From the NCBI RefSeq assembly GCF_001612635.1, contig NZ_BDAV01000005.1:62001-126000 (forward strand): 64,000 bases of DNA, written 5' to 3'. How positions within the stretch are numbered: the stretch's first letter is position 1; each line of letters starts with the position of its first letter. This DNA comes from Nocardia africana NBRC 100379. Lineage in GTDB: Bacteria; Actinomycetota; Actinomycetes; Mycobacteriales; Mycobacteriaceae. This document shows, piece by piece, positions 1 through 8,271 of the stretch. The notes under the pieces are model-generated. The model searched no databases. It was not told where the DNA came from and worked only from the letters and a program-made list of their open reading frames with translations. Both the position numbers and the translations under genes were made by a program.

Positions 1-71
1 GGTAGCCAGCAGGTCGCTGGTAAACGTTGCGACACACTGGCTTTGCCCGGTGGGCACCGGAATCCGGGTGC

Positions 72-923
72 TCAGTCCACGAGGATCGTCGCGAATGTCG
101 CGACCTGATGGAAGCCGACCTTGGCGTAGGCGCGGCGGGCGACCTCGTTGTAGGAGTTCACGTACAGGCTCGCGGTGCGACCCGCCGCGACCACCGCATC
201 GGCGACCGCGGCCGTCCCGGCGGTGCCCAGGCCCCGGCCGCGCCACTGTGGATGGACCCACACGCCCTGGATCTGACCGGTCCGCCGCGACATCGCCCCG
301 ACCTCGGCCTTGTAGACGACCTGACCGTCCTCGAAGCGCGCCCACGCGCGACCGGCTTCGATGAGGCTCGCCACCCGGCGCCGGTATCCGCGCCCACCGT
401 CGCCGGCCCGCGGATCGACGCCGATCTCCTCGGTGAACATCGCGACCGCGGCGACCAGATACCGTTCCAGCTCGTCGCGCCGCACGCGGCGCACCTTCGG
501 ATCGGGTACGGCGTGGGCGCGGCCGTCGAGAGCCAGCAGCGGCTGATCGGAGCGGATCTCGCGCGGCGGACCCCACCGCTGTTCCAGCATCTCCCACAGC
601 GGCAGCGCCAATTCCTGGCGGCCCACCACCGAGGAGCACAGCCGCGGCCAGCGTGCCGCGCGGTCGGCGAAGGCGCGCATATCGTCGGTCGTCCCGCGCA
701 GCGGCACCAGATTGGCGCCGGAGAAGCACAGCGAATCCGCCGGGGTGCCCCGCGTCCACAGTTCCCCGCCGCCGCGGTTGTCCAGACCGTATTCCTGCAG
801 GCGCGCGGCAACCATGCACCCGGCCACCGGATCGGTGTCCAGCACTTCCAGCACCTGTGCCAGATCGCGATCCGCGAGCTGACGAGCACCGGAAATCCGT
901 GACCGGCGCGACGGTTCCAGCAC
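72..923 (-). CDS. GNAT-family N-acetyltransferase
   Basis: A 283-residue protein whose C-terminal half carries a GNAT acetyl-CoA-binding fold: the stretch VHPQWRGRGLGTAGTAAV matches the R/Q-x-x-G-x-G/A signature, followed by the usual LYVNSYNEVARRAYAKVGF segment. The N-terminal ~120 residues resemble the partner domain of actinobacterial two-domain GNATs. The frame is open to position 1019, but I chose the GTG at 923 because GGGAG lies 8 bases upstream and the resulting length fits what I recall of the mycobacterial homologue next to ispG. It lies 116 bases downstream of ispG on the same strand, so co-transcription is plausible. The substrate is unknown. Confidence 0.85.
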   Translation of the reverse strand: MLEPSRRSRISGARQLADRDLAQVLEVLDTDPVAGCMVAARLQEYGLDNRGGGELWTRGTPADSLCFSGANLVPLRGTTDDMRAFADRAARWPRLCSSVVGRQELALPLWEMLEQRWGPPREIRSDQPLLALDGRAHAVPDPKVRRVRRDELERYLVAAVAMFTEEIGVDPRAGDGGRGYRRRVASLIEAGRAWARFEDGQVVYKAEVGAMSRRTGQIQGVWVHPQWRGRGLGTAGTAAVADAVVAAGRTASLYVNSYNEVARRAYAKVGFHQVATFATILVD

Positions 924-1039
924 ACTCCGCACGCTCCCAGCCTGCCATGAACGACGCCTGCGTGCGGGGGCTTTGCTCGGCTCCAAGGGCAGAATGCGCC
1001 CGGCGCGGGACACGCCCACTCCCTCTTCGCGTCCGGCGG

Positions 1040-2197
1040 TCAGCCGACGGTCACGACGGGCTCGCCGGTCTCGGCGTCGGTACCCATCTCGTCGGCGATG
1101 CGCATGGCCTCTTCGATCAGCGTCTCCACGATCTGATGTTCGGGCACGGTCTTGATGACCTCGCCCTTCACGAAGATCTGGCCCTTGCCGTTGCCGGAGG
1201 CGACACCCAGATCGGCCTCGCGTGCCTCACCCGGCCCGTTGACCACACAGCCCATGACCGCCACCCGCAGCGGCACCTCCAGGCCCTCCAGACCCGCGGT
1301 GACCTCGTTGGCGAGGGTGTAGACGTCGACCTGCGCACGTCCGCAGGACGGGCAGGACACGATCTCGAGTTTGCGCGGACGCAGATTCAGCGACTGCAGG
1401 ATCTGCCCGCCGACCTTGACCTCCTCGGCGGGCGGCGCGGACAGCGAGACCCGGATGGTGTCGCCGATGCCCTCGCTGAGCAGGGCGCCGAAGGCCACCG
1501 CCGATTTGATCGTGCCCTGGAAGGCCGGTCCGGCCTCGGTGACGCCCAGATGCAGCGGATAGTCGCACTGTGCGGCCAGCTGCCGGTAGGCCTCGACCAT
1601 GACCACCGGATCGTTGTGCTTGACCGAGATCTTGATATCGCCGAAGCCGTGTTCCTCGAACAGGCTCGCCTCCCACAGCGCCGACTCCACCAGCGCCTCG
1701 GGGGTGGCCTTGCCGTACTTCTCGAGCATGCGCTTGTCCAGGGAGCCCGCGTTCACGCCGATCCGGATCGGGATCCCGGCCGCACCCGCGGCCTTGGCGA
1801 CCTCCTTGACCCGGCCGTCGAACTCCTTGATGTTGCCCGGATTGACGCGCACGGCGGCACAGCCGGCATCGATCGCGGCGAAGATGTAGCGCGGCTGGAA
1901 GTGGATGTCCGCGATCACCGGGATCTGCGACTTCTTCGCGATCATCGGCAGCGCGTCGGCATCCTCCTGCCGCGGGCAGGCCACGCGCACGATGTCACAG
2001 CCGGACGCGGTCAATTCCGCGATCTGCTGCAGCGTGGCGTTCACGTCGTGGGTCTTGGTCGTGGTCATCGACTGGACGGAGATGGGGTGATCACTGCCCA
2101 CTCCCACCGTGCCCACCATCAGCTGGCGCGTCTTTCGCCGCGGTGCGAGGACCGCCGCCGGTGCGGCCGGCATCCCCAGGGTGATGGCTGTGCTCAC
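1040..2197 (-). CDS. ispG: 4-hydroxy-3-methylbut-2-en-1-yl diphosphate synthase (IspG/GcpE), housekeeping copy
   Basis: Penultimate MEP-pathway enzyme, converting MEcPP to HMBPP with a [4Fe-4S] cluster. At 385 residues it has the usual actinobacterial length. The cluster-binding motifs [11 protein letters not shown] and [13 protein letters not shown] and the N-terminal TIM-barrel segment [14 protein letters not shown] are visible. The frame extends to 2461, but the GTG at 2197 starts a peptide ([10 protein letters not shown]...) that aligns with known GcpE starts. A second ispG lies at 25623-26741 in the hopanoid operon; this copy sits in the conserved dxr-rip-ispG neighbourhood and is presumably the general one. 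In mycobacteria rip is directly upstream, whereas here about 6 kb of other genes intervene. Confidence 0.96.
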   Translation of the reverse strand: MSTAITLGMPAAPAAVLAPRRKTRQLMVGTVGVGSDHPISVQSMTTTKTHDVNATLQQIAELTASGCDIVRVACPRQEDADALPMIAKKSQIPVIADIHFQPRYIFAAIDAGCAAVRVNPGNIKEFDGRVKEVAKAAGAAGIPIRIGVNAGSLDKRMLEKYGKATPEALVESALWEASLFEEHGFGDIKISVKHNDPVVMVEAYRQLAAQCDYPLHLGVTEAGPAFQGTIKSAVAFGALLSEGIGDTIRVSLSAPPAEEVKVGGQILQSLNLRPRKLEIVSCPSCGRAQVDVYTLANEVTAGLEGLEVPLRVAVMGCVVNGPGEAREADLGVASGNGKGQIFVKGEVIKTVPEHQIVETLIEEAMRIADEMGTDAETGEPVVTVG

Positions 2198-2528
2198 GTT
2201 CGGCTGCCTACTTTCATCTGCGTCTGGGTGCACCCGTTCGTTGCCGAGTCTAGTGCGGGCGGTAGCAGAGCGATCTGTGAGAGCACCGACACCACCGCCG
2301 GTGATCCACGCGCTCGCGGTCCGCCGCCGTCCGCAACCACTGTGACCAGGACCGCATGGTGGCCGGGGCCGGACTGCCCGGCACACCCGGTTCGCCCGGT
2401 CATCCGGGCTTTTCCGCCCCGATGCCGAGGCGGTTACCGTGGACGAGCCGAAGACCGGCAAGCACCCTCGCGTTCAGGAGGATTCACCGGATGTACATCC
2501 TGCGACCACGTGTCGGGCGGCACTGACC
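2198..2528. other. Divergent spacer between ispG and nfi
   Basis: This 331-base spacer separates the minus-strand ispG from the plus-strand endonuclease V gene and must hold both promoters. I cannot place convincing -35/-10 hexamers. The only clear element is a short reading frame behind a perfect Shine-Dalgarno sequence at its right end, listed separately. Confidence 0.5.
2491..2526 (+). CDS. Putative 11-codon leader peptide upstream of endonuclease V
   Basis: An ATG preceded by a perfect AGGAGG with 9-base spacing (2476-2481) opens an 11-codon frame, MYILRPRVGRH, ending in TGA at 2524-2526. The stop lies two bases before the GTG (2529) that I take as the nfi start, in a different frame, an arrangement typical of translational coupling. 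The nfi start itself has no good ribosome-binding site. It could instead be the true nfi start separated from the rest of the gene by a frameshift. No function is known. Confidence 0.35.
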   Translation: MYILRPRVGRH

Positions 2529-3212
2529 GTGCGCTTGGCGATGACTCCGGAACTGCCCGCCGACCCGGAAGCGGCTGAGGCCCTGCAGGAACGATTGCGC
2601 GATTCGGTGCTCGCCCACGACCCGCGGCCGCCGCGATTTCGCACCGTGGCCGGCCTGGATTCGGCGTACGACGAGTCCGGCGCGGTCGTCGCCGCCGTCG
2701 TGGTCCTCGATATCGACACCATGAAGACCGTCGACACCGCCGTCGCCCACGGCACGACGCGGTTTCCGTACGTGCCGGGCCTGCTCGCGTTCCGGGAGCT
2801 GCCGACCACCCTGGCCGCGCTGGAACGCCTCGGGACCACGCCCGACCTGCTCGTGTGCGACGGCCAGGGCATCGCCCACCCGCGGCGTTTCGGGCTGGCG
2901 TGCCACCTGGGTGTGCTGACCGGCCTGCCGTCGATCGGCGTCGCCAAGACGGTGTGGGGTGAGTGCGACGAGCCCCATGCCGCGCGTGGTTCGGTCTCGG
3001 ACATCACCGTGGACGCAGAGGTGGTCGGCCGGGCGCTGCGCACCCAGGCCGGGATCAAACCGGTGTACGTGTCGGTGGGCCACCGCATCTCGCTCGACAC
3101 CGCATGCGCCCAGGTTCTCGCGCTGGCGCCGACGTACCGCCAGCCGGAAACCACGCGCCGCGCCGACCAGCTGTGCCGGACCCTGCTGCGCGACACCGTC
3201 GCTCGCGGCTAG
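2529..3212 (+). CDS. nfi: Endonuclease V (deoxyinosine repair)
   Basis: Cleaves DNA near deoxyinosine and other deaminated bases. At 227 residues it is of normal family length. The acidic catalytic positions are visible in AGLDSAYDESG, PGLLAFRELP and LVCDGQGIAHPRRFGLA, followed by the conserved lysine in SIGVAKT and the VSVGH histidine near the C-terminus. The start is uncertain: GTG 2529 is coupled to the short leader frame, and ATG 2541 is an alternative; the frame is open from 2439. It is transcribed away from ispG and forms the first gene of a block absent between ispG and rip in the mycobacterial order I recall. Confidence 0.92.
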   Translation: MRLAMTPELPADPEAAEALQERLRDSVLAHDPRPPRFRTVAGLDSAYDESGAVVAAVVVLDIDTMKTVDTAVAHGTTRFPYVPGLLAFRELPTTLAALERLGTTPDLLVCDGQGIAHPRRFGLACHLGVLTGLPSIGVAKTVWGECDEPHAARGSVSDITVDAEVVGRALRTQAGIKPVYVSVGHRISLDTACAQVLALAPTYRQPETTRRADQLCRTLLRDTVARG

Positions 3213-3726
3213 GGATCCGTCCGCGCCGATGCGGCGGCCGACGTCGGGCGGCAGCATCGAAACAGCCCGCGCAGACCACCTTTGGCAACTTGACCGTTAA
3301 CGGATGATTCACATCGTGCGCGCCCGCGAGATTCGATGAACATCACCGGCGTCCGGAGCGCCGAACCATGATCCTCCGGGAGCGCCGGAGGCGAATGTCA
3401 CCTCGTTCCCGATATCGGTTCCCGAATTACCGTCGCACCCAATACGGTCGATTGTTTTTCCGGCTCCTCGCACGCAATCGACGTAGCCGGAATCCGATTA
3501 TGATTCCCCGATTCCGACGGGATGCGAACTCTTTCCCCCGAGCCACGACGGCAGCCGCCGAGCCCTACCCGAGCCATGTCCCGTGCCGGATTCCGCAGAT
3601 CAAGAGGCAAAACAGATTAACGGGCGCCGGAGCCGACACGACCTGCCGCGAAAAAGCAAGGCACGGCCGGAATTCGCGCCCAATTCGTGCCTTGACGACC
3701 ATCGCGGGCGGGCAGACGATAGATCG
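3213..3726. other. 514-base gap without recognisable gene
   Basis: Nothing recognisable is encoded between endonuclease V and the small helical protein. By eye the middle (about 3400-3620) is visibly less GC-rich than its surroundings, with repeated CCGATT/CCGAAT-like words. Open frames on both strands here have no family resemblance. It may hold the promoter of the downstream ATPase operon or be a scar of insertion. Confidence 0.4.
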
Positions 3727-3987
3727 ATGACCGGCGACGAGGAATTGATTCAGGTCGAACAAGTCATCGAGCGACTCATCGCGCGTCACCCATCCGTCCC
3801 GCCCGGGGACATAGAACTCATCGTGCGCGAGATCCACAAGCGCTTCTCCGCGGCGCGAGTGCACGATTTCGTCCCGCTGCTCGTCGAGAAGGCGGCACGG
3901 CAAGCGATCAGCATCCGCATGGCGGGACCGGCGGCATCGTCGTCTCGCACCCGTCCGCGCGGCACGCACCCGGTGACGGTCATCTGA
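3727..3987 (+). CDS. Small three-helix-bundle-type protein
   Basis: An 86-residue protein. Residues 1-60 are predicted helical, with the pattern ERLIARHPSVPPGDIELI and VREIHKRFSAARVHDFVPLL. This strongly resembles the actinobacterial three-helix-bundle dimerisation module (found alone or in front of low-molecular-weight phosphatase/arsenate-reductase-like domains), in which a VRDFVP-type motif is the landmark. No catalytic domain follows. The ATG at 3727 was preferred to the upstream start of the open frame (3583) because homology begins there. The stop is 19 bases before the P-type ATPase start, so the two are probably co-transcribed. A partner role for the ATPase is only inferred from position. 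Confidence 0.7.
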   Translation: MTGDEELIQVEQVIERLIARHPSVPPGDIELIVREIHKRFSAARVHDFVPLLVEKAARQAISIRMAGPAASSSRTRPRGTHPVTVI

Positions 3988-4006
3988 GGAGGCGAGGACG
4001 AGCGTC

Positions 4007-6802
4007 ATGGCGGCCACACACGCGGTTCCCCGCAGCCCGTCGGCGGGTGCGCCGGCTCCCGACCGGGCCGATTGGCACGCTCGCGACGCCGACGCCGTGC
4101 TGGCAGCGCTGTCCTCGGACCGGCATGCCGGACTCACCACCGCCTCGGCCGAGGAACAGCGTCGACGCTACGGCCCCAACGAGATAGCCGCCGAGCCGGC
4201 ACCGGCGCCGTGGGCCGTCGCGCTGCGGCAGCTCCGGGATCCGATGAACCTGATGCTGGTCGCGGTGGCGGTGGTCAGCGTCGTCATCGGCGAGATCCCG
4301 ACGGCCATCGTGGTCGCGGTGCTGGTCGTGCTCAACGTCGTACTCGGCACGCGGCAGGAACTCGTGGCGCGCGCGAGCGTGGACGCGCTGGCGAAGATGC
4401 AGTCGCCGCAGGCGCGGGTGGTACGCGACTCGGCGCTGATCCAGCTCGACGCGGTCGAGCTGGTGCCCGGCGATATCGTCCAGCTCGAAGCGGGCGATAT
4501 CGTCCCCGCCGACGGCCGGCTCCTCACCTCCGCGACCCTGGAAACCCAGGAGGCGGCGCTCACCGGTGAGAGCGCCCCGGTGGCCAAGGACCCCGGCACG
4601 CTCGCCGCCGCGGACGTGCCGCTCGGCGACCGCGGCGACATGGTCTATCAGAACACCTCGGTCACCCGGGGAACCGCCACGGTGGTGGTCACCGAAACCG
4701 GGATGAACACCGAGATGGGCCGGATCGCGTCGATGCTGTCGGCGGTTCCGCCGTCGAGGTCGCCGCTGCAGCGGGAGCTGGATTCGCTGACGAAACTGCT
4801 CGGGGTGATCGCGTGGACGGCGGTGGCGATCATCGTGGTGATCGGCGCGCTGCGCGGCCAGGATGTGACATCCGTACTGCTGCTGGGCATTTCGATGGGC
4901 GTCTCCGCGATTCCCACCGGGCTGCCGACCTTCGTCCAGGCGATGCTCGCCTACGGTGCCCGCCGCCTCGCCGATGCCAAGGCCGTGGTCAAGAACCTCA
5001 CCGACGTCGAGACGCTGGGCGCGACCAGTGCGATCAACTCGGATAAGACCGGCACCCTGACCATGAACCAGATGACGGTGCGTTCGCTGTTCTTCCACTG
5101 CCGCTGGTACGGCGTGACCGGAGAGGGGTACAGCAAGAACGGAACGGTCACCGAGGCCGCCGGTGCGGACATCCCGGATTTCACCCTTCTCGCCTACGGG
5201 CTGTGCCTGGACAGCGACGCCACCGTTTCCGACGCCGGAGAAGTGGTCGGCGATCCGACCGAGGCGGCCCTGGTGGTGCTGGCGGCCAAGCTGGGTATCG
5301 ACGCTCCCCTCACCCGCCGCGAATATCCGCGCGTCGCCGCGGTGCCCTTCGACTCGGCCTACAAATTCATGGCGACCTTCCACCATCTGCGCGTCGACGA
5401 TCGGACTCGATTCGTCGAATTGGTCAAGGGCGCACCGGATATGGTCCTGGCCCGCTGCGCGAATGCCTACCGCCCCGGCCGCAGGGAAGTGCCGATCGAG
5501 GAGGCGCGCCCCGAGATCACCGCCGCGATGCACGCCATGTCGGAGAAGGGACTTCGCGTCCTGGCCTTCGCCGCCCGAATCCTCGACGGCCAGGAGGAGG
5601 CCGCGCAGGCCGATCCCATGGCGATGGTCGAGAATCTCACCTTCGTCGGCATGGTGGGCATCATCGACCCGTTGCGGCCCGAGGCGGTCGAATCGGTGCG
5701 CATCGCCCACGAGGCCGGCATCGACGTGCGCATGATCACCGGCGACCACGCGATCACCGCCGCCGCGATCGGAGCCGAACTCGGGCTGGGGCCGGGGGCG
5801 GTCGGCGGCGCGGAACTGCAAGCCATGACCGATGAGCGGTTGGCCGCGGCGCTGCCGAATCTGCACGTGTTCGGCCGGGTGACCCCCGAGGACAAGCTGC
5901 GACTGGCCGGCGTGATGCAGCGCGGCGGCGCGGTGGTGGCGATGACCGGGGACGCGGTCAACGATGCCGCCGCGCTGAAGAAGGCCGATATCGGCGTCGC
6001 GATGGGTTCGGGCAGCGAGGTCACCAAACAGGCGGGCAAGATGGTGCTCACCGACGACAACTTCGGGACGCTGATCACCGCGATCCGGCTGGGCCGCGCC
6101 ATCTACGACAAGATCGTCTCCTACATCCGGTATCAGATGTCGAAACTGTTCTCCCTGGTGCTGCTGTTTCTGGTGGCCAGCATTTTCGACATCAACCACG
6201 GCGTCGCGCTGACCCCGCTGATGGTGCTGTTCCAGCACTTCTTCATCACGCTGTTCCCTGTCGCGGTCATCATGACCGACCCGCCGCCACCGAATCTGAT
6301 GAACAAACCACCGCGCGACCCGGCGATGCCGATCGCCAACCGGGCCGCGTTCACGCAGTGGCTGCTCTACGGCGTGCTGCAGTTCGCGGTCGCCCTCGCC
6401 GCCATGCTGCTGGCTCCCGGCGAGATGAGCACCGACACCGCCTCGGTGCCGATGACGACGACCTTCGTGGTGCTGTCGCTGGGTTCGGTCCTCGCCGGGC
6501 TGGCGATGCGCCGCGATCCCGAATCCGGTTTCACCGCACCGATTCTCGGTGCGCTGAAGATTCTGTCGATACCGGTCGTGGTCACCGTCCTGGCCGTGCA
6601 GCTGGGCTTTCTCCAGGATCTGCTGATGACGACATCGCTGACGGGCGGGCAGTGGCTGGCCTGTCTCGGCTGGTCGCTGCTGATCCCGATCGCCGTCGAG
6701 GCCGAGAAAGCGCTGCGGCGCAGGCGCGTTCGCCGGAGCACACCGCCCGCGCCGTTGAACGCCGCGGTCGCGGTGGCGCCGCAGCGGGCCCGGGCTCACT
6801 GA
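4007..6802 (+). CDS. P2-like cation-transporting P-type ATPase with atypical membrane sites
   Basis: A 931-residue P-type ATPase with an N-terminal cation-ATPase domain, the actuator motif TGES (186-189), phosphorylation site DKTGTLT (Asp346), nucleotide-binding KGAPD and hinge TGDAVNDAAALKKADIGVAM. The domain order and M4 position are those of P2 (SERCA/PMR1-like) pumps. The usual M4 PEGLP is PTGLP here (303-307), M5 reads QMSKLFSLVLLF and M6 HFFITLFPVAVIM, so the acidic and amide calcium ligands of SERCA are gone. The usual hinge TGDGVNDAPAL is also altered at two places. The transported ion is therefore unknown. It follows the small helical protein by 19 bases behind a purine-rich GAGGCGAGGACGAG. 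Confidence 0.9.
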   Translation: MAATHAVPRSPSAGAPAPDRADWHARDADAVLAALSSDRHAGLTTASAEEQRRRYGPNEIAAEPAPAPWAVALRQLRDPMNLMLVAVAVVSVVIGEIPTAIVVAVLVVLNVVLGTRQELVARASVDALAKMQSPQARVVRDSALIQLDAVELVPGDIVQLEAGDIVPADGRLLTSATLETQEAALTGESAPVAKDPGTLAAADVPLGDRGDMVYQNTSVTRGTATVVVTETGMNTEMGRIASMLSAVPPSRSPLQRELDSLTKLLGVIAWTAVAIIVVIGALRGQDVTSVLLLGISMGVSAIPTGLPTFVQAMLAYGARRLADAKAVVKNLTDVETLGATSAINSDKTGTLTMNQMTVRSLFFHCRWYGVTGEGYSKNGTVTEAAGADIPDFTLLAYGLCLDSDATVSDAGEVVGDPTEAALVVLAAKLGIDAPLTRREYPRVAAVPFDSAYKFMATFHHLRVDDRTRFVELVKGAPDMVLARCANAYRPGRREVPIEEARPEITAAMHAMSEKGLRVLAFAARILDGQEEAAQADPMAMVENLTFVGMVGIIDPLRPEAVESVRIAHEAGIDVRMITGDHAITAAAIGAELGLGPGAVGGAELQAMTDERLAAALPNLHVFGRVTPEDKLRLAGVMQRGGAVVAMTGDAVNDAAALKKADIGVAMGSGSEVTKQAGKMVLTDDNFGTLITAIRLGRAIYDKIVSYIRYQMSKLFSLVLLFLVASIFDINHGVALTPLMVLFQHFFITLFPVAVIMTDPPPPNLMNKPPRDPAMPIANRAAFTQWLLYGVLQFAVALAAMLLAPGEMSTDTASVPMTTTFVVLSLGSVLAGLAMRRDPESGFTAPILGALKILSIPVVVTVLAVQLGFLQDLLMTTSLTGGQWLACLGWSLLIPIAVEAEKALRRRRVRRSTPPAPLNAAVAVAPQRARAH

Positions 6803-6885
6803 GGCGCGGCCGTGCGCTGGAGCGACGGTATCGGCCGGCTGCCGGGAATCGCGACCGGCACCTGAGTTGCGGGACGAGGCCTGTC

Positions 6886-8271
6886 GTGAACCACGCCTAT
6901 GCCGAAGAGCCGCACTCGCACCGTCGGCCCGCCGTCGCCGCGAGCGACGGTCGCGAGCTGCGCGGCCGAACCCACTGGGCGCGAACAGCATTCGTCTTCG
7001 CCGGTGCGGCGGTCGTGGTGCCGGTGGTGTTCGCCGGGGTGCTGGCGACACTCGCGGTGCTGATCGTCGGTGCGGGCGGTGTGGTGGTCACCGTCGCCGC
7101 GCTGTATTGGTTCGTGAGCGGGCGTGGGGTCCTTCGGTGGGTGTCGGCGGTCGTGGCGGTGGCGGCGCCGATCGTGGTGCTCGTGATGTTGGTGCGCGCC
7201 GGCCTGCTGTGGGTCGTGCTGGTGACGGGTGCGCTCGCCCTGGCATCCCTGTTCTGTGCCCGCGCCGCGCTGCGGCCGCGCGACTCCCACACCACGGCGA
7301 TCGACTACGCCGCGCCACCACCCCGGCGACCGTTCCTGATCATGAATCCCCGTTCCGGCGGAGGGAAAGTCGAGAAGTTCGATCTGCGACGCCGGGCCGA
7401 AGCACTCGGCGCGGAGGTTGTCCTACTGGAGGGCCACGTCGATGTCGCCGCCGTGGCTCGCGACGCCGTCGAGCGAGGTGCGGATCTGCTCGGGGTAGCG
7501 GGCGGCGACGGAACCCAAGCCCTCGTGGCCGGGGTCGCGGCCGCCCACGACCTGCCGTTCCTGGTGCTCAGCGCGGGCACGCGCAATCATTTCGCCATGG
7601 ATCTCGGGCTGGACCGCGCCGATCCGGCGACCGGGCTCGACGCCTTGCGCGACGGTGTCGAGATGCGCGTCGACCTGGGCCGGATCAACGGCCGGCCGTT
7701 CGTCAACAACGCCTCGTTCGGCGTCTACGCCGAGATCGTGCGCAGCCCCGCCTATCGCGACGACAAGACCGCGACCGTCATGCGCATGCTCCCCGACCTG
7801 CTCGCCGGCCACAGCGGGACCCGGCTCGTGGCGCGGATCGGCGCCACCACGGTCACCGGCCCGCAGGCGGTGCTGGTGAGCAACAATCCCTACGGCACCA
7901 GCGATCTCGCGGGGCTGAGCCGCCGCGACCGCCTCGACCGCGGCGTGCTCGGAGCGGTCACGGTCTCGGTCTCCGATACCCGCGCCGCCGTGGATTTGAT
8001 CCGCCGCACGCACAGTCACGGGCTGACCCAGCAGACCACCTCCGAAGTCGTCGTCGAGGCCGAGAGCTCACCGATTCCGGTCGGCGTCGACGGAGAATCA
8101 CTGCTGCTCGACACACCGGTGCGATGTCTCGTGGAACCGGGCGCCCTGCGCGTGCGTGTTCCGCGCAAGCGCCCCGGAACCCGCTCCGCCGCACCGGCTG
8201 TGAGCTGGCCGCGGCTGCGTGATCTCGCTTTCGGCCGCGCGCGCACCGAATCCGCTACGGGAACAGCTTGA
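6886..8271 (+). CDS. Membrane-anchored diacylglycerol kinase-like lipid kinase
   Basis: A 461-residue protein. Residues ~30-130 form about four hydrophobic membrane segments; from ~145 a DAGK catalytic domain begins with FLIMNPRSGGGK, followed by the signature VAGGDGTQALVAG and GTRNHFAMDLGLDR. The typical family sequence has GTxNDFA, so Asp is replaced by His here. Such enzymes phosphorylate lipid alcohols or form the base of phosphatidylinositol-like lipids; the substrate cannot be told. The start is the GTG at 6886 behind GACGAGG; the frame is open well upstream. The 3' end overlaps the convergent rip gene by 17 bases. Confidence 0.85.
   Translation: MNHAYAEEPHSHRRPAVAASDGRELRGRTHWARTAFVFAGAAVVVPVVFAGVLATLAVLIVGAGGVVVTVAALYWFVSGRGVLRWVSAVVAVAAPIVVLVMLVRAGLLWVVLVTGALALASLFCARAALRPRDSHTTAIDYAAPPPRRPFLIMNPRSGGGKVEKFDLRRRAEALGAEVVLLEGHVDVAAVARDAVERGADLLGVAGGDGTQALVAGVAAAHDLPFLVLSAGTRNHFAMDLGLDRADPATGLDALRDGVEMRVDLGRINGRPFVNNASFGVYAEIVRSPAYRDDKTATVMRMLPDLLAGHSGTRLVARIGATTVTGPQAVLVSNNPYGTSDLAGLSRRDRLDRGVLGAVTVSVSDTRAAVDLIRRTHSHGLTQQTTSEVVVEAESSPIPVGVDGESLLLDTPVRCLVEPGALRVRVPRKRPGTRSAAPAVSWPRLRDLAFGRARTESATGTA

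Noticed and set aside
653..2578. 641-codon plus-strand open frame
   Set aside because: It is antisense to ispG and made of Arg/Gly/Asp-rich sequence without family resemblance; long antisense frames are expected at this GC content.
3980..7051. 1023-codon minus-strand open frame
   Set aside because: Antisense shadow of the P-type ATPase: composition is His/Arg/Asp-rich, no domains, and the ATPase on the other strand is unmistakable.
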